DNA of 64,000 bases from JBBIPA01 sp963820495 (GCA_963820495.1 CAWGAF010000002.1:248001-312000), one strand, 5' to 3'; shown: positions 43,795-53,238, counted from the stretch's first letter. Numbers and translations are program-made. The notes: generated by a model not told the origin, from the sequence alone.

Positions 43795-44421
43795 TTATTT
43801 CATAAAGAGGTCTTTGCCTCCAGCCAAAAGAATAAATAGGGGTGTTATAAATACCTCGATTATGGCGGCGAAAAACAGGCTGACCAAAATCCACTTTAGG
43901 TAGACTCTTATACTCTGTTGCAACTGTGCTTTCACAGAACTTTTTTGTCTGGTTAGATACTTTAGTGATTCCCAGCCTACCTTCAGGCCGAGTGCCGAGG
44001 ATAACACCAGGGCGGGTATTTCGATTATACCGTGCGGTGCCAGGCTAGCAGCTATTACTCCACATCCTAAGCTGGATTTCAATGCTGTAGCTGTTACGCC
44101 AACCATAAAACCGTTAGCGCCTAAGAAAAAAAGTGACGGCAGTCCCAGGACAATACCCAGAACCAAGGCTGCTAGTGCCTTAATGGCATTGTTAATGAAA
44201 ATAATGACGAGCAGGACGAGGGGATTGAATAATTCAGCTAGAGGTTTTAGAGTCAGTTTGAGTTCTTCAAGCGCACCACTGGCGAATTCCGGAGAAACTA
44301 ATAAACCACTTACTAGTGATATTAGGAATAAAACAGTTGCCAGTAATATATAGGGCCATAGTCTCCTTTGGGCGTACTTGCTTTGGTTTGCGTCAGTTAC
44401 TGGTTGGCTTTGTTCTGGCAA
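43795..44421 (-). CDS. SpoIIM-like (stage II sporulation protein M family) membrane protein
   Basis: 208 aa with about five membrane segments and the family core FLGANGFMVGVTATALKSSLGCGVIAASLAPHGIIEIPALVLSSALGLKVGWE. The start is TTG, immediately after a GGTGAGAGG purine stretch contributed by the repeat at 44423-44497. The family occurs in many non-sporulating bacteria, so it does not imply sporulation. Confidence 0.85.
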   Translation of the reverse strand: MPEQSQPVTDANQSKYAQRRLWPYILLATVLFLISLVSGLLVSPEFASGALEELKLTLKPLAELFNPLVLLVIIFINNAIKALAALVLGIVLGLPSLFFLGANGFMVGVTATALKSSLGCGVIAASLAPHGIIEIPALVLSSALGLKVGWESLKYLTRQKSSVKAQLQQSIRVYLKWILVSLFFAAIIEVFITPLFILLAGGKDLFMK

Positions 44422-44422
44422 C

Positions 44423-44497
44423 CTCTCACCCCTTGTCCCTCTATCCTTTAAAGGATAGAGGGAATTAGAATTCTATGAAGGCGAAGCCCCTTCAATG
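44423..44497. repeat. Dispersed repeat with 28-bp perfect palindrome
   Basis: The palindrome 44436-44463 (arms CCCTCTATCCTTT / AAAGGATAGAGGG) is followed by GAAGGCGAAGCCCCTTCA. A related copy is at 63577-63640, with GAGGCGAAGCC. The repeat supplies the last codons of the activase gene and the ribosome-binding site of the SpoIIM-like gene. Confidence 0.7.
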
Positions 44498-47400
44498 CCA
44501 GCCGACTCTTTATTACAGTACTTGATGACCTCAGCAAAGCTATTGATTTTTGACAGGTTATTGGTTTCTAGAAAACCATCATAGGTCAGGCTGATCCAGG
44601 GCTTATGATATACGGTGCTGAACTTTTCTGCCATAGCGGCTACAATTCCACCAGGCATGCAGCCATGGGGCATTACTGATATAACTCCAGCGACCGACGG
44701 ATTCTCCAGCCACTTGATTCCGCAGCCTATACTGAGAACAGCTTCGCTGCCACATTTGGGCGATAGGTAGCGGCTGGTAAGCGCCAGCAGTTCGGATGTA
44801 GAAGGCTCCTTTGTATCTATTAGGTCTCTGCAATTGGTAGCCACCGAGTGTTCGTCATGTTCTTGAACGTGCTTCTTGATGTAGCTGACCAGTATCTTTT
44901 TAAGCTTATGGTCTATTATGGCATCTTCAAGATTTCTGAATGAGGTATATTTGAACCATTCTCCCATAGGGGCAACGACTACCTCTAGGCCGGCGTCTTC
45001 ACAAACCTTTACCAGGTTTCTGTTACTGAATTTATTAGAACGCAGGAAAATCTCGCCATTAATGCCAATAAGTGGCTTTCTGGGCTGTTCGAGGTCTATA
45101 AGCGACCTGAATTTAGAGGTTGCCTGCTGCATAATGTCAGCAAATGCCTCTTTGAGTCGAATTCGGTCTGCAATCCTGCTGGTATATTCATCGAACAGCA
45201 TATCTGCTGCCCCTGCCGGCTTTTCGTAGGGGCGAGTACGCCATACCATTTTCTCCAGGCAGTCTATAGCTACGATTCCACGCCAGGCGATTCGCTCAAA
45301 ATCGGGGCCAAGGTTTAAGTCGCGATAGGCATTATTGGACACAGTGGTGCGAATGGGCAAGTCAAAGCCGATATCTTTTAGCAACCTTATCTGTTCTATG
45401 GCATATTTGCCCAGGCGGCAGGGTCCGTATGACCCAGCATTAAACCCCTCGAAGTTTTTGGTACCGCCTCCGTTCTCGTAGTAGAATCTCATAAAATCGC
45501 CCAGCGTCACTCGATAGGGCAGACATTCTGTGCCTGATGTTACCTGTTCACTATAGAGAAGATTGCGTTCATCTGGTTCTGGCAATACAATCGCTTTGAC
45601 GCCGCAGGCTTCCATGGCTGCGGCAACTACCTCGGCATGTGGTGCCATTCTGGGAATGAGGAGAGTCTTTTGTGAATTGATGGAAGCAGTGGTTCCTCTG
45701 TAGATATCTTTGCGCTGGACTTCAGGCTGCTTGGAGGCTCGACCAAAGCCTTTAATAGTATCAACAAAGGCTTCAAGGCGGGTAACGATGCCTGCTTCAG
45801 CGGCATGCTCATCGATCTCCAGTTGCCCCAGCGGTTTGCCGCCCATAATATCTTCTACAAGCCTGAGTATGAACGAATTAGGGCCACAGCCGAAATTTGT
45901 CAGCACCAGACCATATAGTTGCGGATCTGCTTCGGTTAGGGCGGCACCAGCTATTTGCTTATTTTCATAGAACCAGTAAGGACGGTCTGAATACTTATTG
46001 GCGGATATAGAAGAAAGTGGCAGGAAGTCAAGTGGTACGGGCACTACTCCAAGTTGAGCTAGTTTTTCAGCTATACCAAGATTAGCTCCCGAGTCCTGCG
46101 ACATATAAGACCGAGCGAAAAGCACTACTCCCAATTGGTTGTCTTGGTGGAGTTGTTTCAATAACTTCTCACCAAGATATGCTTTGTCTGTCTCAAATTG
46201 TTGCTGTGATTTAATACCAGCTAGCGCTGCTTTTATCCCTTTTGGTCTGCTGAATCCCATCTTGACGGCGACATTGGCAAGGTTGTTTATAACGTCTTTG
46301 TTGCCACGGCTAAAGTCTATTATTGGTATTAAAAGTTTATCTTCGATGCCGATAACTTGGCGTATTATATAAGGGGATGCTTGTACCAGCGGGCAGGAGT
46401 ATTTCTGGTTTTCCTGCCCTTCTTTTTCTCCCAACCTTATAGCGCAGGGATAGAGGATATAGTTTGTTCCTGCCAGGCTGGCTGCATGTCCATGGAGAAG
46501 TTTGAGTGGAAAACAGCTATCGGTATAGCTCAATTCGACTGACTTTTCCATGATTTCCTTGGTTGTTTTGCTGGAAACGATGACTCTGGTATCGAGAGCG
46601 TTGAGAAAGCCGATTAGTAGTGGTGCATAATCGTATACCAGTAGTGCCCGGGGAATTCCTACCAGTGGCCCTGTGCCAGTACCTTCTCTGTATTCTCGAA
46701 AGAGCAAGTTCTCTCTCTCATCGAATAAAGTCCTTATTTTCTCTTGGCTGATGGTACTGTCATAGCGGTCACACCTGCTGCCGTAGAACGTTGGTTTTTC
46801 ATTGGGCATTTGCATGCGGGTGATAGTGCAGTTGTTATCACAACTCTTGCAGGTGAATGAGGATAGGCTGCATTCGCTATCTATGACTTGCTGGAATCCT
46901 TTAAAATTTGATTTCTGACGGGATATTGCTTCTTTTGCCAGCATTGCTGCGCCTATGGCTCCGCTGACCTCTTTATTCTCTGCTACTATCAGATTTTTTC
47001 CTTTAAGTTGCTGGTGGAATGCGGATACAACAGCGCGATTGTAAAATACGGCTCCAGTAAGGATAACCTTATTTCCCAATTTTCTATTACCAACTACCTT
47101 GGAGAGATAATTCTTGGCTATTGAGTTTGCTAGGCTGGCGGTAATTACTTCTAGTGGCATGCCTTCTTGTTGAGCTGAAGCCACTGCCTGACCCATGAAA
47201 GCTGCACATCTCGTTCCCAGATCAATAGTGTGGGGTGCCTTGAATGCCAAGTTAGCAAATTCCCCATTGTTCACGGAGATATCGAGCATTTCTGCCAGTT
47301 CATCGATGAAACTTCCTGTTCCTGCGGCACAAGCTTTGTTCATCTGATAGTCAACCACGACGTTATTTCTTTTGATAACAAGTTTGGAGTCCTGCCCACC

Positions 47401-48621
47401 GATTTCAATTATGTCTGCTTCGGCGTCGATCTCTGCAGCAGCTCTGGTTTGTGCTGTAATTTCGTTCTTAATCAGATCTGCCCCGATTAGACTGCCGATG
47501 AGGTATCTTCCCGAGCCAGTAACACCGACACCTGCTATTTTTGCCTTGTCGGCGCCTTTTTTAAGCAAATTTCTAAAGACCTCTTTGACTGCCTCAACAG
47601 GTCTTCCAGCAGTCATTAGATAATGCTTTGCCAGCACGGTTTTGCCTGATTCGTCCAATATCACTGCCTTAGTACTGGTAGAGCCAACATCAACCCCCAT
47701 ATAGCCTAGGCACTTTTTCTCTATCCTGCCATCTGTTTTAATGTCATAGAAGGGAATAACCTCAAGCTTGGGCATTTCAAAGTATCGCTGGTGGCTATCC
47801 GTTTCGGGAAGGATAATAGTCCGGGCTTTTTTTCCTCTTGAAAGTAGTGCTGAACCAAGTGCCTCAATATGGAGATAGTTTTTGGGGAGGATTACCTGGG
47901 TCGGATATTTGTTTTTGATAGAAAGTACCTCTTCCAGGGCTTTTACTATGGCGCTATTGGAGGCAACTCCACCGACAAAATATATTGGCTTCTCGAAAGC
48001 TCCTTGCTTGAGCGAGACAACCATCCGGGCAATGCTTTGGCATAATGCGTAGAGCATCGTTTCAACTGTGACGCCTTTTTGTTGCAAATGGATAAGGTCG
48101 GTTTTGGCAAAGACACTGCATCTGGCAGCTATGCGAGGCGGACTGCCATCACATTTCAGCGCCATGTGGGCAAAATCATCCATGCTGATGCCCAGCCTAT
48201 ATGCCTGTTGTTCCATGAACCTGCCGGTGCCTGCAGCACAGAGGGGATTGGATACTACTTTCCATGGTTTTTTCAGGCCATCTTCTAATGCTATGACCAG
48301 GGAGCTTTGCCCGCCAATTTGTATGATTGTCTTAGCCTCAGGGTGATGCTGAAGAATTCCTGCAGCAATTGATAATGAGCTGCTATACTCGGACCAGTTG
48401 AGTTCCTTAGGAATTATCGTCTTGCCTGACCCAGACACGCCGGCGCTGGCGATCAGTTCTGGGTTGAACTTTTCGCCAAGCCTGGTGATAAGCGATGTGA
48501 CTGCAGCTCTTGGCCCTGAGGTTATTTTTTCGGTATCGAAATGGAGGGCGCTACATGTATCATCGATTAGCGCTAGTTTAGCATTGACGGAGCCGATATC
48601 AATTCCCAGCGAGTAAGTCAT
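44473..48621 (-). CDS. Tandem BadF/HgdC-type acyl-CoA dehydratase activase fused to HgdB-like domain
   Basis: 1382 aa. Two ASKHA-fold activase domains: one at about 1-270 (LGIDIGSVNAKLALID, SGSGKT, PLCAAGTGRFMEQQ, ARCSVFAK) and one at about 310-565 (GVDVGSTSTKAVIL, GVTGSGRYLIG, NKACAAGTGSF, TRCAAFMG). The Cys of CAAGTG and RC are the [4Fe-4S] ligands of this family. Then a Cys-rich stretch (CKSCDNNC near 590), a DUF2229-type region and a C-terminal HgdB-like half (SIGCGIKWLENPSVAGVISVMPHGCMPGG). Such proteins reductively activate 2-hydroxyacyl-CoA dehydratases or benzoyl-CoA reductases by ATP hydrolysis. No dehydratase or reductase genes are adjacent. The final residues are repeat-derived. 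Confidence 0.9.
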   Translation of the reverse strand: MTYSLGIDIGSVNAKLALIDDTCSALHFDTEKITSGPRAAVTSLITRLGEKFNPELIASAGVSGSGKTIIPKELNWSEYSSSLSIAAGILQHHPEAKTIIQIGGQSSLVIALEDGLKKPWKVVSNPLCAAGTGRFMEQQAYRLGISMDDFAHMALKCDGSPPRIAARCSVFAKTDLIHLQQKGVTVETMLYALCQSIARMVVSLKQGAFEKPIYFVGGVASNSAIVKALEEVLSIKNKYPTQVILPKNYLHIEALGSALLSRGKKARTIILPETDSHQRYFEMPKLEVIPFYDIKTDGRIEKKCLGYMGVDVGSTSTKAVILDESGKTVLAKHYLMTAGRPVEAVKEVFRNLLKKGADKAKIAGVGVTGSGRYLIGSLIGADLIKNEITAQTRAAAEIDAEADIIEIGGQDSKLVIKRNNVVVDYQMNKACAAGTGSFIDELAEMLDISVNNGEFANLAFKAPHTIDLGTRCAAFMGQAVASAQQEGMPLEVITASLANSIAKNYLSKVVGNRKLGNKVILTGAVFYNRAVVSAFHQQLKGKNLIVAENKEVSGAIGAAMLAKEAISRQKSNFKGFQQVIDSECSLSSFTCKSCDNNCTITRMQMPNEKPTFYGSRCDRYDSTISQEKIRTLFDERENLLFREYREGTGTGPLVGIPRALLVYDYAPLLIGFLNALDTRVIVSSKTTKEIMEKSVELSYTDSCFPLKLLHGHAASLAGTNYILYPCAIRLGEKEGQENQKYSCPLVQASPYIIRQVIGIEDKLLIPIIDFSRGNKDVINNLANVAVKMGFSRPKGIKAALAGIKSQQQFETDKAYLGEKLLKQLHQDNQLGVVLFARSYMSQDSGANLGIAEKLAQLGVVPVPLDFLPLSSISANKYSDRPYWFYENKQIAGAALTEADPQLYGLVLTNFGCGPNSFILRLVEDIMGGKPLGQLEIDEHAAEAGIVTRLEAFVDTIKGFGRASKQPEVQRKDIYRGTTASINSQKTLLIPRMAPHAEVVAAAMEACGVKAIVLPEPDERNLLYSEQVTSGTECLPYRVTLGDFMRFYYENGGGTKNFEGFNAGSYGPCRLGKYAIEQIRLLKDIGFDLPIRTTVSNNAYRDLNLGPDFERIAWRGIVAIDCLEKMVWRTRPYEKPAGAADMLFDEYTSRIADRIRLKEAFADIMQQATSKFRSLIDLEQPRKPLIGINGEIFLRSNKFSNRNLVKVCEDAGLEVVVAPMGEWFKYTSFRNLEDAIIDHKLKKILVSYIKKHVQEHDEHSVATNCRDLIDTKEPSTSELLALTSRYLSPKCGSEAVLSIGCGIKWLENPSVAGVISVMPHGCMPGGIVAAMAEKFSTVYHKPWISLTYDGFLETNNLSKINSFAEVIKYCNKESAGIEGASPS

Positions 48622-48782
48622 ATTGCGGATGCAATTGTAACAAAAATTTGTTCTCTTGGTAAAAAACAGGTATCCCTGTTATTGCTACCTATTAGATTAA
48701 AATGGGTGAAAGGTTGCTTATCTATTCCATTTTGCTCTGTCTGGATGTATAATCGAGATAATGTAAAATTCCAGGGAGCATA

Positions 48783-49595
48783 ATGAAAAGTAGTAAATGT
48801 ATGTGGAAGATGGTTTTTTTTGTGGGATTAGCTATTCTACTTCTCAGTTCAGCTACATCGTGCGTAACTTTGACCAGTTCACCTTCAGCAGATAGCAAAC
48901 CTGCACCATCCCCTCAGCCGTCTCCTTCTGTCAAACCTCCTGTTATAGTTGCCTTTGAAGTTAGCCCGACGAAGGTCACGGTGGTTGAACCAGTAACATT
49001 GAGCTGGGAGGTTACTGGTGCTACCACGGTTACTATAGACCCGGATATAGGGAAAGTACCCTCTTCTGGAACAAAAGACTTGATATCAGCACATAGCATA
49101 ATCTACAAGTTAACTGCGACCAACGCTGGTGGCAGTGTTACCAGGACTGCGTCGGTATTGGTTTATGAAAATATAAATGCCTCGAAAATAGCGTTAACTG
49201 TGGATGATGTTGGTGTCAGTGGCTTTAACTTTCGTCAAAATTTTGAACCTCAAGTTGATGATACTACATCTACCTATTATGTTAAGTTTGTCAGAGCAGG
49301 CTCTTTAGCAGGCAGGGACGAGATACTGGATAATGCGGTATCAATTTTTGTCACCGTTGCGGCGACTGAAAAATACTATACAGAGATTAAAGCCGGTAAC
49401 CAGACGAACATAGCAGACTTTGTCACAATTGGTGACGAAGGTTATTTGCTGAAATTTCCCAGTGTGGATCAAAATGTGCCAGCGACCCATGTGATCAGGT
49501 TTAGAAAAAATAATGTATATGTCAACATAGGCACACTTGCCAATTTCAAAGAGCTAGAGTCTTTTGCCAGGATTGTAGAATTACGAATTCGATAA
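48783..49595 (+). CDS. Lipoprotein with Ig-like domain
   Basis: 270 aa. The signal sequence is followed by lipobox-like SATSC (Cys about 27), a proline/serine spacer (SPQPSPSVKPP) and an Ig-like beta fold with VTLSWEVTGATTVTIDPDIG and YKLTATNAGGSVT. The C-terminal half is unrecognised. Located on the outer face of the membrane; role unknown. Confidence 0.75.
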   Translation: MKSSKCMWKMVFFVGLAILLLSSATSCVTLTSSPSADSKPAPSPQPSPSVKPPVIVAFEVSPTKVTVVEPVTLSWEVTGATTVTIDPDIGKVPSSGTKDLISAHSIIYKLTATNAGGSVTRTASVLVYENINASKIALTVDDVGVSGFNFRQNFEPQVDDTTSTYYVKFVRAGSLAGRDEILDNAVSIFVTVAATEKYYTEIKAGNQTNIADFVTIGDEGYLLKFPSVDQNVPATHVIRFRKNNVYVNIGTLANFKELESFARIVELRIR

Positions 49596-49698
49596 GCTAT
49601 TCTGGTAAAGACAGAGTAATATTGAGAGGAATTTATTAGGCTGTAACTTAGAGTAGCATCGCCGATTGGCAGTATAACTTGAGTTAGAGTTTGATATT

Positions 49699-50370
49699 AT
49701 GGCTGTTGAGTTGGAGTTTTTGAAAAAAATACCTTATTTTGCTGGATTGGATGCTATAGAGCTTGATTCAATCAGGAAGCTCATTGTGGAAAAGACGGCA
49801 GATAGAGGGGAGATGCTTGTTCTTGAAGGAGAGAAGGCCAGCGCTTTGCATTTTGTTGTTTCTGGTGTGTTAAAAGCATTCAAGACTTCAGCGGAGGGGA
49901 AAGAGCAGATCCTGAGCATTATACGTCCCGGGGAGACTTTTAATGATGTGTCTGTTTTTGACGATGGTTCCAGCCCTGTGAGCATACAGACTTTGGGTCC
50001 TGTAGTACTTTGGGAGATAAAAAAGAATGACCTGGAAGCTATTCTCATGAAATATCCCCAGATTGCCAGAAACGTGATCAATGTCCTGGCCGACAGGGTG
50101 CGCCATTTGGTCTCACTGGTTGAAGATTTGTCTTTTAGGCATGTGATTGGTAGGGTGGCAAAAATACTGCTGGAGAATGCGGGAGACGGAACAGGTGCTG
50201 GTGCACGCCTCACCCAGCAGGAGATGGCGGCTATGGCAGGAACGGCCAGGGAGGTGGTGGGCAGGTCGCTCAAGGCTCTGGAGGATAATGGTGCTATCAG
50301 GGTGGACCGTCATCGAATAGTAATTCGTGATAAGGAAGCTCTGAAAAATATGGTAGGAATCTCGTTTTGA
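49699..50370 (+). CDS. Crp/Fnr-family transcriptional regulator
   Basis: 223 aa. The cNMP-binding-type beta roll (about 15-125) is followed by a dimerisation helix and a winged helix whose recognition helix reads AREVVGRSLKALEDNGAI. The R-E-x3-R pattern is that of CRP, which reads TGxGA half-sites. The ligand-pocket Arg/Ser set of CRP (RxS) is not obvious, and there are no Cys clusters as in FNR, so the signal is unknown. Sites matching TGCGA-N6-TCGCA occur upstream of the next operon and of the NifU-like gene. Confidence 0.9.
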   Translation: MAVELEFLKKIPYFAGLDAIELDSIRKLIVEKTADRGEMLVLEGEKASALHFVVSGVLKAFKTSAEGKEQILSIIRPGETFNDVSVFDDGSSPVSIQTLGPVVLWEIKKNDLEAILMKYPQIARNVINVLADRVRHLVSLVEDLSFRHVIGRVAKILLENAGDGTGAGARLTQQEMAAMAGTAREVVGRSLKALEDNGAIRVDRHRIVIRDKEALKNMVGISF

Positions 50371-50433
50371 GACAAAAGTTACATATATAATGTGAAATTT
50401 ATATTAATATGGTAAATTACGAGGTTAGTTTTT

Positions 50434-50640
50434 ATGAGTCTAATGCCTTTAATAGCTCTGGAAAAATGTAATGGCTGTGGGCTGTGTATCAGCGTGTGCT
50501 GTTGCGGTGCTTTGATAATGGTCAATAATGTTGTGACTGTTGTCGAAGTGGAAGATTGTGGATGGTGTACTCAATGCGAAGCCGTATGCCCTACTGGCGC
50601 TATAAGCTGCCCCTTTGAAATTGTAATCGAAGAGCTATAG
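50434..50640 (+). CDS. 2[4Fe-4S] ferredoxin
   Basis: 68 aa with CNGCGLCISVC at about residues 12-22 and CGWCTQCEAVCPTGAI near 48, the CxxCxxCxxxC pair of a two-cluster ferredoxin. The first cluster segment has extra Cys (CCCGAL). An electron carrier; it lies 63 bases after the Crp/Fnr gene. Confidence 0.9.
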   Translation: MSLMPLIALEKCNGCGLCISVCCCGALIMVNNVVTVVEVEDCGWCTQCEAVCPTGAISCPFEIVIEEL

Positions 50641-50771
50641 AAATGGTTGATATTTTACAACTCTTAAACTTTCTAAGTTTTGCCGATATTTCTTAGTTGT
50701 TTCTTTTTAAGTTTCTTGTCAATCTCTCCCATATTCTAGTTTGTTAGTGTTTTCCTCTGCTATGTTTTCTC

Positions 50772-50815
50772 ATGCGACAAAAGTCGCATACACTGCTGTT
50801 TTGCTGACCTAAAAT
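50772..50815 (+). promoter_or_regulatory. CRP-type operator with -10 box at class II distance
   Basis: ATGCGAC-AAAA-GTCGCAT (50772-50789) is a perfect palindrome of the TGxGA-N6-TCxCA kind. TAAAAT (50810-50815) predicts a start at 50822, which puts the palindrome centre at -41.5, the activating class II position of CRP. Controls the operon starting at 50845. Confidence 0.75.
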
Positions 50816-50844
50816 AATTTTAGTTAAGGAAAGGAGGAAGAACT

Positions 50845-51081
50845 ATGGGAACTAAACCAGGAACAGTAATGGAGAGACCTGTTACCAAGGGCACATGCAG
50901 GCACCATTGGCTGATTGAGCCTCCAAGTGGCCCAATCAGTAAAGGTGTATGTAAGCTATGTGGTGAGGTAAAGGTCTTTGATAATATACTAGCAGACTTG
51001 ATGCTGAGCAATGATAACTCGGCGTTCTTTGGGCCAGATGATGTGGTAGGAGTAGAAGATGCAATAGAGGATAATGAATGA
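50845..51081 (+). CDS. Small protein with Cys/His motif, function unknown
   Basis: 78 aa. CRHHWLIEPPSGPISKGVCKLCGEVKVF holds Cys-His-His and CxxC, which may bind a metal. An acidic tail follows. AGGAAAGGAGGA precedes the ATG. It overlaps the glutaredoxin-PDZ gene by 4 bases and starts 23 bases after the predicted +1, so it is the first gene of the CRP-type operon. Confidence 0.65.
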   Translation: MGTKPGTVMERPVTKGTCRHHWLIEPPSGPISKGVCKLCGEVKVFDNILADLMLSNDNSAFFGPDDVVGVEDAIEDNE

Positions 51082-51599
51082 ATGTAAAGATTTATACAAC
51101 ACCAACATGTGGTTATTGCCATCAGGCTAAGAGATTTCCTTCTGAGCGTGGTGTAGGGTTCACCGAGTATGATGTTTCTATTGATCAATCAGCGGCTAAC
51201 GAGATGGTGCGCCTGTCAGGACAAATGGGTGTGCCGGTTATTGTAGTTGATGGTGAGGTTGTAGTAGGCTTCAACCGAACTAGACTGGAGCAATTGTTGG
51301 TTGATAGAACTAGGAGTCAGCGCGTTTATTTTGGACTCAGTGTAGCCGATGCCAGCAGGATTATTCATAGGTCTGATACTACCTCAGTGTTTGGAGCGTT
51401 TGTGGGTAAGGTTGCTCAGTCATTACTTGGTGAGAGGGTAGGTCTTAAGCCAGGAGATATAATCACTGAGTTGAATCTGAGTCCTATTCATAACGCTGAT
51501 GATCTGGAGAATGCTCTATCTTCGTTAAGCGAGGGAAGTCGTGTGGAAATACATTTTTTAAGAGGCCAGAATAAGTTAAATTCAGAAATTATTATTTGA
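51078..51599 (+). CDS. Glutaredoxin-PDZ fusion protein
   Basis: 173 aa. Residues 1-75 are a glutaredoxin/NrdH-like domain: TPTCGYCHQAK (CxxC), GVPVIVVDGEVVVGF (cis-Pro). Residues about 90-170 form a PDZ domain with GLKPGDIITELNLSPIHNADDLENALSSL. It begins directly on ATG overlapping the previous gene. The PDZ would tether the thiol redox domain to protein C-termini. No signal peptide is seen, so it should act in the cytosol. Confidence 0.85.
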   Translation: MNVKIYTTPTCGYCHQAKRFPSERGVGFTEYDVSIDQSAANEMVRLSGQMGVPVIVVDGEVVVGFNRTRLEQLLVDRTRSQRVYFGLSVADASRIIHRSDTTSVFGAFVGKVAQSLLGERVGLKPGDIITELNLSPIHNADDLENALSSLSEGSRVEIHFLRGQNKLNSEIII

Positions 51600-51781
51600 C
51601 ATAATGTTGGTTATTGAGAAACTTTTGATATAGCACAAGTTGCCTTATTTGCAGTCTTTGAAGTGGTGGAAGTATATCGGGCAAGTTGAGTTTCTAGGTT
51701 GTGAAGGGTACAATAAATTTTCACTGTTGAAATACCTCACCTCTATGGTTTTATATCCACAGTGGGATAAGGAGGAGCAAA

Positions 51782-52084
51782 TTGAAGGAAGGCTATAAGG
51801 CGAAGCTACAGGTGAATAAAAAACCTATTGAGTTGAATCCTTTTGTCGAAGAATTTCTGGCTCGGATTTCAATTGGTGCAGTTACTTCGCTCAAAGGAGT
51901 TGATTATATACGAAGTGTAAAAATTCACCACGAGCATGACGATGTTAACATTACTGTAAATGGTGAGGAGATTCCCCTCACTACTTTCCCCGTGATGATT
52001 ATTGCTAATACTCTGCGAGGTCTGGCATCGACGCTTAAAGGCGTAGATGATATCAAGAGCTTGGATGTCAGTCTTGAGTATTAA
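51782..52084 (+). CDS. Conserved-looking small protein, function unknown
   Basis: 100 aa, alternating strands and helices (KAKLQVNKKPIELNPFVEEFLARI...DVNITVNGEEIPLTTFPVMIIANTLRGLASTLKGVDDIKSLDVSLEY). The start is TTG after GGAGGA. The repeated LKGVD motif (residues 38-42 and 85-89) is notable. No family recognised. Confidence 0.65.
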   Translation: MKEGYKAKLQVNKKPIELNPFVEEFLARISIGAVTSLKGVDYIRSVKIHHEHDDVNITVNGEEIPLTTFPVMIIANTLRGLASTLKGVDDIKSLDVSLEY

Positions 52085-52188
52085 ATAATATTCATGCCTC
52101 TGGCTTCCGTTTTGCCTCATATGATGTAGGGTAGGAATTTAAATAAAGCAAGGTAAAACCTCTTTTAATCTCCTAGATCTTTTTGATA

Positions 52189-53238
52189 ATGCGAAATATT
52201 CAGCGGCAGTTTCTACTTTTACTAGGTATTTTTATTGTGTTGGTGGGAATGAATTTATCATGCTTTTCCGATTTAGCTAAAGGAAAAGATAACTACTCAC
52301 AAGTGCAATTGATAACCAGGCCTTATGCTTTTGATTTTGTATCATGGGAAGTGCAGGCTATTTCATCGCTGCTAGACGAGAAAGTATTTAATCAAGGCTA
52401 TTCAGACCAGGAGACTAAGTTATGCAGCCAGCTAGAGGCTGTGCTAACAGAAAACAGAATACCTATTTTCCCGCCGTTGAACTTCAAATTGGAGAAACCG
52501 CCACATTTGTTAGTTGTATCCCCGAGAGATAGAATTTTTTATCTTGATAGGGTTATGCTTCGGCAGGAACTTAATGAAGAGGAGATGGAAAAGCTTGAGG
52601 CTCAGGTTGATAAGCTAGGGCTGTCATCCCTGGTGGTGGAACTGGGAGGTTTTGGAGCAACCTATCCGCCGCTGGTTAGTAATAATGCCAGTCTGAATTT
52701 TGAAATAACTACGGTGGTGCATGAGTGGCTTCACCAATATCTTGCTTTTAGACCGTTGGGCTTTCTTTACGTATTAGATTCATTGGGGATTAAGCAAGAC
52801 CAAGATGTTATTATCATGAATGAAACTGTAGCAGAGATGATCAGTGAGGAGATTGGCTCTCAGATATGTGCGCGCTATTATGCTGCCAAAGAAGCAGTTA
52901 CGATTGATAAAGAAAGATCGGGATTTAATTTTGATGAGGAAATGAGATTGACCCGTAGAAATGTAGACCTTTATCTGGCTCAGGGTGATATAGAGGGAGC
53001 GGAGCGCTATATGGAAGAGAGACGGAAAGTATTTTGGTCACACGGTTATAAAATGAGGAAGTTGAATCAAGCCTACTTTGCTTTTCATGGAATCTATGGC
53101 AGCGATCCAGCTTCAGTGAGCCCAATAAATAGCGATATGAAATTGCTTAGAGATAGGAGTCTCTCACTCAAAGATTTTCTGGATAAAACCTCAGGGATGA
53201 CAAGTTACACTGATTTGGTGGAGGCGATACAAAAATAA
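52189..53238 (+). CDS. HEXXH metalloprotease-like lipoprotein
   Basis: 349 aa. The signal segment ends at a lipobox-like LSC (Cys about 25). VVHEWLHQYL gives HEXXH (zinc-binding) and NETVAEMISEEIG further on could supply the third ligand of a gluzincin. Start taken at the ATG 52189, 6 bases inside a TTG-opened frame. A membrane-anchored peptidase is a reasonable guess. Confidence 0.65.
   Translation: MRNIQRQFLLLLGIFIVLVGMNLSCFSDLAKGKDNYSQVQLITRPYAFDFVSWEVQAISSLLDEKVFNQGYSDQETKLCSQLEAVLTENRIPIFPPLNFKLEKPPHLLVVSPRDRIFYLDRVMLRQELNEEEMEKLEAQVDKLGLSSLVVELGGFGATYPPLVSNNASLNFEITTVVHEWLHQYLAFRPLGFLYVLDSLGIKQDQDVIIMNETVAEMISEEIGSQICARYYAAKEAVTIDKERSGFNFDEEMRLTRRNVDLYLAQGDIEGAERYMEERRKVFWSHGYKMRKLNQAYFAFHGIYGSDPASVSPINSDMKLLRDRSLSLKDFLDKTSGMTSYTDLVEAIQK

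Noticed and set aside
43795..44421. Evidence of sporulation from the SpoIIM-like gene
   Set aside because: The family is widespread in non-spore-formers and no other sporulation gene is seen.
49734..50273. 179-aa minus-strand frame within the Crp/Fnr gene
   Set aside because: It is a shadow of the coding strand; no ribosome-binding site or recognisable family.
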